The position numbers and the translations under genes were made by a program. A stretch of DNA of 11,972 bases from Desulfobacteraceae bacterium. Its GTDB lineage: Bacteria; Desulfobacterota; Desulfobacteria; Desulfobacterales; Desulfosalsimonadaceae. The stretch lies in assembly GCA_021162325.1 (NCBI GenBank), contig JAGGYV010000339.1:1-11972 (forward strand), read 5' to 3'. Of this stretch, positions 1 to 7,286 are shown in pieces. Every line of letters begins with the position of its first letter. Within the stretch, counting starts at the first letter, position 1. The notes beneath the pieces are model-generated. The model did not search any database, was not told the origin of the DNA, and worked only from the letters and a program-made list of their open reading frames with translations.

Positions 1-48
1 AATAAAATCAAACCGCACTGCCACATTCACAGCCAAACTGATAAATTC

Positions 49-1539
49 ATGCCGATTTCAAAAAACAAACTCATTAATTTTCCGTTTATCCAAAAAATTT
101 ACCAAACGAGCAAGCAATATGACATGATACAAAAAGGGGATTCCGTTCTTATCGGGTTATCCGGCGGCCCGGACTCCATGTCCCTTTTACACGCATTACT
201 GGCCTTATCGGATTTTATGGATCTGCGATTGGGTATCGCCCACTTAAATCACTGCCTCAGAAAATCGGCAGCGGACCACGATGAGGAATTTGTGAGATCT
301 GTGGCAAAAAAATATGAACTGCCCCTGTTTGCTGAAAAAAAAAACATTTTGCAGGAACGAAAAAACCCCGGGTTTTCCATAGAAGAAGCGGGACGTGAGG
401 CCCGGTATAATTTTTTTAATGCGGTTTGCCAAAAACATCCGTTTGATAAAATTGCTGTGGGGCATCACTATGATGATAATGCCGAGTTGATATTGCTGAA
501 TCTCCTTCGCGGAAGCGGTCCTGCAGGTATTAGCGGAATCCCGGTGATCCGGGGAAAGATTATCCGTCCTTTGATTCGGACCCCGCGCTCTGAAATAATG
601 AATTTTCTTAAATCGCAAAAAATTGACTATGTCATTGATCAATCAAACAATAATGAACAGTTTACCAGAAATAAAATCCGGCATCAGCTCATACCCAAAC
701 TGAAAAGCACCTACAACCCGAGAATATCTGAGACCCTTAACCGCCTGGGAACCATCCTGCAATCTGAGGAAGAATGGATCGGCGCTTTGGTAAACCCGCT
801 TTTTAATCAGGTGCTCTTACAATCAGATGACCAAAGAATAAAACTGTCTATTTCCGCACTGCTGGATGTCCACATGGCAGCGCAACGCAGAATTATCCGC
901 AAAGCCATTTTGAAAATCAAAGGGGACTTGAGACGGATCTCTTTTTCGCACATTGACGCAATTATACTGATTATAAACAAAAATTTTACGGATGCAAGCT
1001 TAGACCTGCCGGACCAGATTCGGATTCTAAAACAAGCCGATCACCTGATTATCCAAAAAGAAACGCAAAATCTGCGCACGGCAAAACCGCCTGTAAAAAA
1101 CACCAAACCGCCTGTTTTTGAATATTTGGTATCCAGGTCCGCAGCAGAATCACAGAAGACGGTTTATATTCATGAAATAGAAACCTGTATTTTACTTAAC
1201 AAAACAACCCCTGCCCAGATCCAAAATCTGGCCGGGCAAGGGCCGCTCACAGCTTTTTTCGATTGGGACACATTACAATTTCCAATAGTTATCAGAAATT
1301 TCCAACCCGGAGACCGATTTTCGCCCTTTGGCATGACCGGCACCCAGAAGCTGAAAAAAATTTTCAATACCCATAAAATTAATCCCCTTAAGCGGGCTGC
1401 CACCCCGATATTTCTGAGCAGCGGTATGATTATCTGGGTGGGTGGACTTAGAATGGCAGATCCGGTTAAAATCACGTCTGAAACAAAAACCATCCTTAAA
1501 GTAGAAATATCATTTACTATTTTAAATTCGTTATTATAA
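49..1539 (+). CDS. tilS: tRNA(Ile)-lysidine synthetase TilS
   Basis: TilS uses ATP to attach lysine to C34 of the CAU-anticodon tRNA-Ile, so that it reads AUA codons as isoleucine; the family is cytoplasmic and normally essential. The N-terminal PP-loop ATPase motif SGGPDS is at residues 38-43. A second family motif, GHHYDDNAELILLNLLRGSG, begins at about residue 138 (other family members usually have HHADDQ). The C-terminal TilS domain is clear from about residue 414, with QPGDRFSPFG, then GTQKLKKIF and a closing IIWVGGLRM. At 496 residues it is slightly longer than well-studied homologues and looks intact. The ATG at 49 is the first standard start in the frame, but the frame stays open to the left edge and no good Shine-Dalgarno precedes it, so the start is not certain (M26 is a less likely alternative). 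It is followed after 70 bases by ftsH, a pairing seen in many bacteria. Confidence 0.95.
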   Translation: MPISKNKLINFPFIQKIYQTSKQYDMIQKGDSVLIGLSGGPDSMSLLHALLALSDFMDLRLGIAHLNHCLRKSAADHDEEFVRSVAKKYELPLFAEKKNILQERKNPGFSIEEAGREARYNFFNAVCQKHPFDKIAVGHHYDDNAELILLNLLRGSGPAGISGIPVIRGKIIRPLIRTPRSEIMNFLKSQKIDYVIDQSNNNEQFTRNKIRHQLIPKLKSTYNPRISETLNRLGTILQSEEEWIGALVNPLFNQVLLQSDDQRIKLSISALLDVHMAAQRRIIRKAILKIKGDLRRISFSHIDAIILIINKNFTDASLDLPDQIRILKQADHLIIQKETQNLRTAKPPVKNTKPPVFEYLVSRSAAESQKTVYIHEIETCILLNKTTPAQIQNLAGQGPLTAFFDWDTLQFPIVIRNFQPGDRFSPFGMTGTQKLKKIFNTHKINPLKRAATPIFLSSGMIIWVGGLRMADPVKITSETKTILKVEISFTILNSLL

Positions 1540-1597
1540 TATATTGATTAATTAAACGCTCAACTTCGGTTAACGCATCAGAGCCCAATTTCGTACA

Positions 1598-1612
1598 GAG
1601 GAGACTGTTTTG
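1598..1612 (+). promoter_or_regulatory. ribosome binding site and TTG start of ftsH
   Basis: GAGGAG at 1598-1603 lies 6 bases before a TTG codon at 1610-1612. An in-frame TAA at 1571-1573 blocks any longer reading, and no ATG or GTG occurs between that stop and the TTG. The TTG also puts a short polar stretch directly before the first membrane helix, as FtsH requires. It is therefore the likely true start. Confidence 0.8.
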
Positions 1613-3469
1613 AACCTTTTTAATAAAAATATAGCACTTTGGATTATCATCGTGCTGATGATGATCATGCTGTACAATATTTTTAACCAGCAGCACCAAA
1701 GCGAGGCGGAAATCGGCTACAGTGAATTTCTTGCAATGGTTGAAAGTGAAAAAATATCAAAGGTCGTTATCCAAGGAGAAACTTTGCTTGTAACCAATCA
1801 GGGGGGTGTCCACTACCGTGTATTTGCTCCCCAGGACAGCGAACTGATCCGTATTCTCCGAAATAAGGACGTCTCCATTGAAGCAAAACCCGAACAGCAG
1901 ACACCCTGGTTTATTTCAATCCTGGTGTCATGGTTTCCAATGGTGTTGCTAATCGGCGTCTGGATATTTTTCATGCGCCAAATGCAGGGCGGGGGCGGTA
2001 AAGCGCTATCCTTTGGTAAAAGCAGCGCACGCATGCTTTCTGATCAAACGGAAAAAATAACATTTGACGATGTGGCCGGTGTTGATGAGGCCAAGGAAGA
2101 AGTTGGCGAAATCGTCGATTTTTTAAAAGACCCAAAGAAATACACCCGGCTGGGGGGTAGAATTCCCAAAGGCGTTTTAATGGTCGGTGCCCCCGGAACC
2201 GGCAAAACCCTTTTAGCCCGCGCCATTGCAGGAGAAGCAGAGGTTCCTTTTTTCAGTATCAGTGGTTCTGATTTTGTTGAAATGTTTGTCGGGGTCGGCG
2301 CATCCCGGGTCAGAGACCTTTTTGTTCAGGGTAAAAAAAATGCTCCCTGCCTTATTTTTATCGATGAGATTGATGCTGTGGGAAGACATAGAGGTGCCGG
2401 ACTTGGCGGCGGACATGATGAACGGGAGCAGACATTGAACCAGCTGCTGGTTGAGATGGATGGTTTTGAATCCAATGAAGGGGTCATCCTGATCGCGTCA
2501 ACAAACCGCCCGGATGTTCTGGACCCCGCACTTCTCAGACCCGGCCGGTTTGACCGCCAGGTGGTTGTCTCAATGCCGGATATCCGGGGGAGAAAAGCCA
2601 TTATTGAAGTTTATATTAAAAAGACACCCCTTGATCCGGATGTGGATCCAGTCGTTCTGGCCAAGGGAACACCGGGATTTTCCGGGGCTGATTTGGAAAA
2701 TATGGTCAACGAAGCCGCGTTAATTGCCGCCAAAAAAGGCAAAGAACGTTTGTTCATGATCGATTTTGAGGATGCCAAAGATAAAATCGTCATGGGGCTG
2801 GAACGCAAATCAAAAATCATCAAAGACGATGACAAAAAAAATACGGCGTATCACGAAGGCGGTCATGCCATTGTTGCCCGATTTCTGCCGGAAACGGACG
2901 CCATCAACAAAATCACTATTATCCCCCGCGGCCGGGCGGCCGGTGTCACATGGTTTCTACCGGAAGAAAGGGATTTCCAATATAAAGATCAACTTATTAG
3001 TGAACTGGCAGTTGCCATGGGTGGTCGTGTGGCCGAGGAACTGATTTTTAACCGCATCAGCACCGGCGCATCCAATGATATTAAACAAGCGACCAATCTG
3101 GCAGGCTACATGGTCCGGGCATGGGGAATGAGCGAGGAACTGGGACCGCTGTCATATGGCAAGCAGGATGAACAGATATTTTTAGGCAGGGAAATATCCC
3201 AGCATCGGGATTATTCGGAAGCCACAGCTCAAATCATTGACAAAGAAATATCCCGCCTGGTGAAAAACAGCCATAAAAAGGCCCGACAAATTTTAGAGGA
3301 AAATATTGATATTCTCCATAAACTTTCTGAACTGCTAATAGAAAAAGAGACGGTTCTCGGCAAGGAATTAGATGACCTGATTTATGAAATGCGCCCGGGC
3401 ATCACCATACCGGGAATAACCCCGTCGTCAGACAAAAAAACGGAAAAAGCACCGGAATCAAATGACTAA
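1610..3469 (+). CDS. ftsH: ATP-dependent zinc metalloprotease FtsH
   Basis: FtsH is a hexameric inner-membrane AAA+ protease that pulls damaged membrane proteins and some regulators into a zinc-dependent proteolytic chamber. Domains in order: a first membrane helix at about residues 7-25, a short periplasmic part, a second helix at about 102-122, the AAA+ module, and the M41 peptidase. Visible motifs are Walker A GAPGTGKT (193-200), the pore-loop region FVEMFVGVGAS, Walker B LIFIDEIDAVG, and the second region of homology ending LLRPGRFDRQ. The zinc site is HEGGH at 415-419, with the third ligand probably D490 in SNDIKQAT. The length of 619 residues is normal, and all key residues are present. 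It starts with TTG. It lies between tilS and folP, with 18 bases to folP, which suggests co-transcription. The acidic and polar tail (about the last 15 residues) is typical and unlikely to be structured. Confidence 0.97.
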   Translation: MNLFNKNIALWIIIVLMMIMLYNIFNQQHQSEAEIGYSEFLAMVESEKISKVVIQGETLLVTNQGGVHYRVFAPQDSELIRILRNKDVSIEAKPEQQTPWFISILVSWFPMVLLIGVWIFFMRQMQGGGGKALSFGKSSARMLSDQTEKITFDDVAGVDEAKEEVGEIVDFLKDPKKYTRLGGRIPKGVLMVGAPGTGKTLLARAIAGEAEVPFFSISGSDFVEMFVGVGASRVRDLFVQGKKNAPCLIFIDEIDAVGRHRGAGLGGGHDEREQTLNQLLVEMDGFESNEGVILIASTNRPDVLDPALLRPGRFDRQVVVSMPDIRGRKAIIEVYIKKTPLDPDVDPVVLAKGTPGFSGADLENMVNEAALIAAKKGKERLFMIDFEDAKDKIVMGLERKSKIIKDDDKKNTAYHEGGHAIVARFLPETDAINKITIIPRGRAAGVTWFLPEERDFQYKDQLISELAVAMGGRVAEELIFNRISTGASNDIKQATNLAGYMVRAWGMSEELGPLSYGKQDEQIFLGREISQHRDYSEATAQIIDKEISRLVKNSHKKARQILEENIDILHKLSELLIEKETVLGKELDDLIYEMRPGITIPGITPSSDKKTEKAPESND

Positions 3470-3487
3470 AATAATCTCCCACATAAA

Positions 3488-4369
3488 ATGACGACAAAAC
3501 AATACACCCTTTCATGGCAAAACCACAGCCTGGAGTTAGGCGAGCACACCCGAATCATGGGGATTTTAAACATTACCCCGGACTCGTTTTCAGACGGCGG
3601 AAAATTCTTTGCCCTGGATACGGCCTTGGCTCAGGCTAAACAAATGATTGCTGAAGGTGCTGATATCATTGATATCGGTGGTGAATCCAGCCGGCCATTT
3701 TCAGCACCGGTTTCGATTGAAGAAGAAACCCGGCGGGTTGTTCCGGTAATCGAGCATCTGGCAAAAAATATTTCCACTCCCATTTCCATTGATACAACCA
3801 AGTCGGTTGTTGCCCGCCGCGCCATATCTGCAGGCGCGTCTATTATTAATGACATCAGCGCATTAAAGCTTGACCCCAACATGGCAGAGGTGGCTTCAAA
3901 AAATGATGTCCTGCTCATCCTGATGCATATGAAAGGAACCCCCTCAGACATGCAGATGGCTCCCGCCTATGATGATTTGATGGGTGAGATCAAAGGCTTT
4001 CTGGCTGATGCTATTTTCCGGGCTGAAAAGGCCGGTGTTTTAAAAAATAAAATCATCATTGACCCGGGCATCGGATTCGGAAAAACCGTGCAGCACAATC
4101 TATATTTAATTAATAACTTAAATGAATTTCAAGATCTGAATGTGCCGGTGCTGCTAGGGCCATCGAGAAAAGCCTTTATCCGAAAAATTCTTGTTCAAGA
4201 CGATAAGACAGAACCAAAGCCGGAACATCCACTGGTCGAAACCGGCACACAGGCAACGGTTACTGCCGGAATTATAGCAGGTGCGCATATTGTTCGCGTC
4301 CATAATGTTGCCAATACCTGTGCGACAGTCCAACTCGTCGATGCGATACGAAATTCTGTTTTAACATAA
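3488..4369 (+). CDS. folP: dihydropteroate synthase
   Basis: Condenses p-aminobenzoate with 6-hydroxymethyl-7,8-dihydropterin pyrophosphate to give dihydropteroate in folate synthesis; it is the sulfonamide target. The family signatures are intact in a single TIM-barrel protein of 293 residues: MGILNITPDSFSDGG (24-38), DIGGESSRP (62-70), the strand IINDISAL, the pterin-binding loop DPGIGFGKT, GPSRKAF from residue 224, and RVHNV near the C-terminus. It begins 18 bases after the ftsH stop, with no clear Shine-Dalgarno, so translation may depend on ribosomes arriving from ftsH. The 23 residues before the first motif are normal for the family. ftsH-folP adjacency is widespread in bacteria; here coaX follows where many proteobacteria have glmM. 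Confidence 0.96.
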   Translation: MTTKQYTLSWQNHSLELGEHTRIMGILNITPDSFSDGGKFFALDTALAQAKQMIAEGADIIDIGGESSRPFSAPVSIEEETRRVVPVIEHLAKNISTPISIDTTKSVVARRAISAGASIINDISALKLDPNMAEVASKNDVLLILMHMKGTPSDMQMAPAYDDLMGEIKGFLADAIFRAEKAGVLKNKIIIDPGIGFGKTVQHNLYLINNLNEFQDLNVPVLLGPSRKAFIRKILVQDDKTEPKPEHPLVETGTQATVTAGIIAGAHIVRVHNVANTCATVQLVDAIRNSVLT

Positions 4370-4390
4370 CCTAAATTCAGGCGGGAAAAC

Positions 4391-5158
4391 ATGCTTTTAG
4401 TCGTTGATGTGGGTAATACCCATACGGTTATCGGGATATTTGAAAAGGATCGGTTGATTTGCGATTGGCGTATTCGGTCAACCCCCCGCATTACAGAAGA
4501 TGAATTTAATATTGTTATTTTAAACCTTTTCCAAAGCAAGCAGATCAATCCAGGAGACATTTCCAAAACAATTGTCTCATGTGTTGTTCCCCCGATGATG
4601 AAGATTCTTGATGATTATTGCATTAAATATTTGGGTCATGCCCCATGCTGGATTGACGCCGAATCAGTTAAAATGCCGGTTTTATATGATAATCCGGAAG
4701 AAGTCGGTGCAGACCGTCTGGTAAACGGCATTGCCGCTTATCACTTATACAAAACAAGTCTGATTGTTATAGATTTCGGAACCGCCACAACATTTGATGT
4801 CATCACGGCCAAGGGAGAATATCTGGGGGGGGCGATTGCTCCCGGCATCGGTATTTCAGCTGAAGCATTGTTTAAACGCGCTTCCAAGCTTCCCCGGGTG
4901 GAATTGTTTAATCCGCCGAAAACAGTCATCGGCAAAAATACCATTCACAGTATGAAATCCGGGATTATCTACGGATACGCGGAAATGGTGGACGGAATGG
5001 TTCGTCGAATTAAACAGGAAATGCCAGCAGAATCGGATGCAAAAGTTATCGCAACCGGGGGGTTGGCGCCATTGATGAAGAATATATCAAATACCATTGA
5101 ATCCGTTGAAACGGGACTGACCTTGGAGGGGCTCAGAATCATCAGCCAACAGCTATGA
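4391..5158 (+). CDS. coaX: type III pantothenate kinase
   Basis: Catalyses the first step of CoA synthesis, ATP-dependent phosphorylation of pantothenate. Type III enzymes belong to the ASKHA (actin/hexokinase-like) fold and need a monovalent cation such as potassium. The phosphate-binding motif DVGNTHT is at residues 6-12. The pantothenate-pocket motif VGADR ends at residue 109, followed by DFGTATT at 128-134, the family GGAIAPG motif near 146-152, and a late ATGGLAP segment. At 255 residues it has normal length and looks active. It starts 21 bases after the folP stop with only a weak purine-rich stretch (GGCGGGAAAA) upstream. It is the last gene of the + strand block. Its stop is 5 bases from the stop of the convergent small gene, and no convincing terminator lies between them. 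Confidence 0.96.
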   Translation: MLLVVDVGNTHTVIGIFEKDRLICDWRIRSTPRITEDEFNIVILNLFQSKQINPGDISKTIVSCVVPPMMKILDDYCIKYLGHAPCWIDAESVKMPVLYDNPEEVGADRLVNGIAAYHLYKTSLIVIDFGTATTFDVITAKGEYLGGAIAPGIGISAEALFKRASKLPRVELFNPPKTVIGKNTIHSMKSGIIYGYAEMVDGMVRRIKQEMPAESDAKVIATGGLAPLMKNISNTIESVETGLTLEGLRIISQQL

Positions 5159-5163
5159 TGGCG

Positions 5164-5322
5164 TTATGTCATATCCATTGTGGCTTCAAGCTGGCGTATT
5201 TCCTTTTTGATTATTTCTTTTTCCGATTCCGGCAAATTCTCTTTATTTAATCGCAACCGCAATGACAGCAGAATCATTTCCTGTCTGTATTCATTGCAGG
5301 TATACTTATTTTGATCACTCAT
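5164..5322 (-). CDS. 52-residue uncharacterised protein downstream of the pil block
   Basis: A complete short frame runs from ATG (5322-5320) to TAA (5166-5164) and gives 52 residues. It begins MSDQNKYTCNEYRQEMILLS and continues as a charged, probably helical chain ending with EIRQLEATMDMT. Leucines alternate with Lys, Arg and Glu, which suggests two amphipathic helices. There is a single Cys (C9) and no membrane segment or signal peptide. From memory, similar small proteins with a YTC-EYR-EM start and an EIRxLE end occur in Desulfobacterales, but I could not check this by alignment. It starts 11 bases after the stop of the zinc-ribbon gene upstream on the same strand and has no good Shine-Dalgarno, so translational coupling is likely. 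Function unknown; a small adaptor is possible, but that is only a guess. Confidence 0.7.
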   Translation of the reverse strand: MSDQNKYTCNEYRQEMILLSLRLRLNKENLPESEKEIIKKEIRQLEATMDMT

Positions 5323-5333
5323 TTTTTAAAATT

Positions 5334-6002
5334 TTATACAATCCCTAATTTTTTTGCACTGTCTTTATATGCCGCATAAAACAGTTCATATTCATTGATA
5401 CCGCGGCTCAAGATTCTGTCTATACTACCGATATCTTTTGTATTAATAGTTATATTAACACTCTTTAAAAACGCTGACATATTATCCATGGTCGAATACC
5501 GCTGGGTCAACAGCCCCACAAAGATATTACGGCGCACATCCATGCTTAATCGCTCCACATACACCAGAAGCCCATTTGCATCCGGATCACTGCTGTCAAA
5601 CGTTTCATTAATCAGCATCATATTATACGAATGGTACTTCATTTTTTTCAACGCATCACGGACGGATTCAGCGGTTGTCACACTGTAATCCATTATGCCC
5701 AGAACAATGTTAATCTGTTTTATGATCTCGGGATCATTCTCACAGATAAGCGCCGTGTTTCCCTCTTCTTCAAGAAAATCAAACGGTTTTTCACTGACAT
5801 CATAATCATCACCGCCCTCGTCAAAATTAAACGAATTCGGCTTGGTAATATTTTCGGCCTGGTCGTTTTCGGGACGATTTCGTAAATCAACGGTTATCTT
5901 ATTTTTACATTTCGGGCACCGAATGGAAGCGGTTTTGCCTTTCGGAAGCTTTTCATCGGCAATGCTTAACTTGCTGTTGCAGTTATTACAAGTAATCTCC
6001 AT
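5334..6002 (-). CDS. zinc-ribbon protein with a degenerate receiver domain
   Basis: The 222-residue protein has an MJ0042-type zinc ribbon at the N-terminus, with paired Cys at C5/C8 and C29/C32. An acidic, low-complexity linker follows (about residues 45-78). The rest looks like a CheY-type receiver: a hydrophobic strand leads into an acidic turn (TALICENDPE), then alternating strands and helices. At the usual phospho-acceptor position the sequence reads YNMMLINETF, with Asn where Asp is expected. The Lys of the last strand is kept (NTKDIG) but the following Pro is lost. This suggests a pseudo-receiver used for protein contacts rather than phosphotransfer. There is no DNA-binding output domain. 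It lies 38 bases after a PilT/PilU-type ATPase on the same strand, so a role in type IV pilus control or localisation is plausible but inferred. A run of seven G lies 2 bases before the start codon and may act as an odd ribosome binding site. Confidence 0.75.
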   Translation of the reverse strand: MEITCNNCNSKLSIADEKLPKGKTASIRCPKCKNKITVDLRNRPENDQAENITKPNSFNFDEGGDDYDVSEKPFDFLEEEGNTALICENDPEIIKQINIVLGIMDYSVTTAESVRDALKKMKYHSYNMMLINETFDSSDPDANGLLVYVERLSMDVRRNIFVGLLTQRYSTMDNMSAFLKSVNITINTKDIGSIDRILSRGINEYELFYAAYKDSAKKLGIV

Positions 6003-6040
6003 AACCCCCCCGATATAACTATGATCTAAAAATTAACGGC

Positions 6041-7213
6041 TTAATGCCTGGAACTTTTTCCATAGCCCATATCAATCTCAAGCGTATCAAGCTTGCTGGT
6101 TGCCTCCCCTCTTGCGCTTTTCACCAGATCTATCCCCCGGCCGACAATTGATCGTCGGGAAGCATACCCGATGGCAATTTCTTCTGAAATCAGGCCTTTT
6201 TCAAATAAACCCACAATAAAATGGTCAAACGTCGTCCACCCAAATGCGGTGGATGCTTCCATCATATCATAATAGGTCTTTCCTTCGGCTTCTCCGTGCA
6301 AAATGGAATCTTTTACCCGCAGACTGGTCCCCAAAATTTCAAAGGCCGCTGCCCGACCGCCGCCGACTTTAGGCAGCAGACGCTGACAGACCACCCAGCG
6401 GAGTGTATCCGCCAGACGAATCCGAATCTGATTCTCTTCTTCTGTAGAAAACATACCCAGAATACGGTTAATTGTTTGCCCGGCATCAACGGTATGCAGG
6501 GTGGTAAACACCAGATGACCGGTTTCAGCAGCGGACAAACCGATTTCAACAGTTTCCCGGTCACGCATTTCACCGACCAGAATGACTTTGGGCGCCTGTC
6601 GGAGGGCGGCTCTCAGTCCGGTTGCAAAAGAACTGAAATCTTTTCCTAACTCCCGCTGGTTAAACGTGGCTTTCTTATGGGTATGAACATACTCCACCGG
6701 ATCTTCCAGGGTGACGATATGTACGGATTTGTCTTTGTTGATTTCAGATAAGAGGGCGGCCAGCGAAGTGGTTTTACCCGTGCCGGTGGCCCCGGTAAAA
6801 ATCACGATACCATTTCTTTCCTGGGCGATTTTGTAAAAAATTTCCGGAAGACCCATCTCTTTAATCGTCGGGACTTTGGTTTCAAGCTGACGAAGGACGA
6901 TTGAATAATTACCGGACTGGGAAAAAACATTCACCCTGAACCTGGCTTTTCCAGGCAGGGAATATGAAAGGTCACAGGACCCTTCTTTAAACAGTGTTTC
7001 CAGCAGTCGCCGATCTCTTCCAATCAGATTTAAAGCGATCATTTCCGTTTGAAAAGGGGTCAATGTTTTCAGCGGCGGCTTCATGTCCACTGGTGTTAAT
7101 TCACCGTAGCTTTCAACCTGCAGCGGTTTTCCTGCGGTAAAATTCAGATCTGACACACTTTCATGGGAATCCAGCATTGCGGTTAAAATATAATCGGTTT
7201 CCGGCTTTTTCAT
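6041..7213 (-). CDS. PilT/PilU-family type IV pilus retraction ATPase (second copy)
   Basis: A hexameric secretion-type ATPase expected to act at the inner-membrane base of a type IV pilus, assisting fibre disassembly. The N-terminal PAS-like region (about 1-110) leads to Walker A GATGTGKT (141-148), the Asp box (VTLEDPVEYVH), Walker B VILVGEMRD, and the His box TGHLVFTTLHT. The C-terminal region, residues ~345-390, extends beyond usual PilT length and contains KLDTLEID. This recalls the C-terminal tail of PilU, as does the GATGTGKT-type Walker A, so a PilU-like accessory role is favoured. The assignment within the family is not certain and no symbol is given. An AAGGAA-type ribosome binding site lies just before the ATG. 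It begins 73 bases after pilT on the same strand and is followed by the zinc-ribbon gene. All catalytic motifs are intact, so it should be an active ATPase. Confidence 0.88.
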   Translation of the reverse strand: MKKPETDYILTAMLDSHESVSDLNFTAGKPLQVESYGELTPVDMKPPLKTLTPFQTEMIALNLIGRDRRLLETLFKEGSCDLSYSLPGKARFRVNVFSQSGNYSIVLRQLETKVPTIKEMGLPEIFYKIAQERNGIVIFTGATGTGKTTSLAALLSEINKDKSVHIVTLEDPVEYVHTHKKATFNQRELGKDFSSFATGLRAALRQAPKVILVGEMRDRETVEIGLSAAETGHLVFTTLHTVDAGQTINRILGMFSTEEENQIRIRLADTLRWVVCQRLLPKVGGGRAAAFEILGTSLRVKDSILHGEAEGKTYYDMMEASTAFGWTTFDHFIVGLFEKGLISEEIAIGYASRRSIVGRGIDLVKSARGEATSKLDTLEIDMGYGKSSRH

Positions 7214-7286
7214 ATTTCCTTATTCCTTATTAAATATTTATAAATAAACGCCATGAATAAGGTTCTTTCAAAAATTCAGATTTTTC

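Noticed and set aside
244..642. Open frame of about 130 codons on the - strand inside tilS.
   Set aside because: It is antisense to a clearly conserved gene, and its translation shows no recognisable domain.
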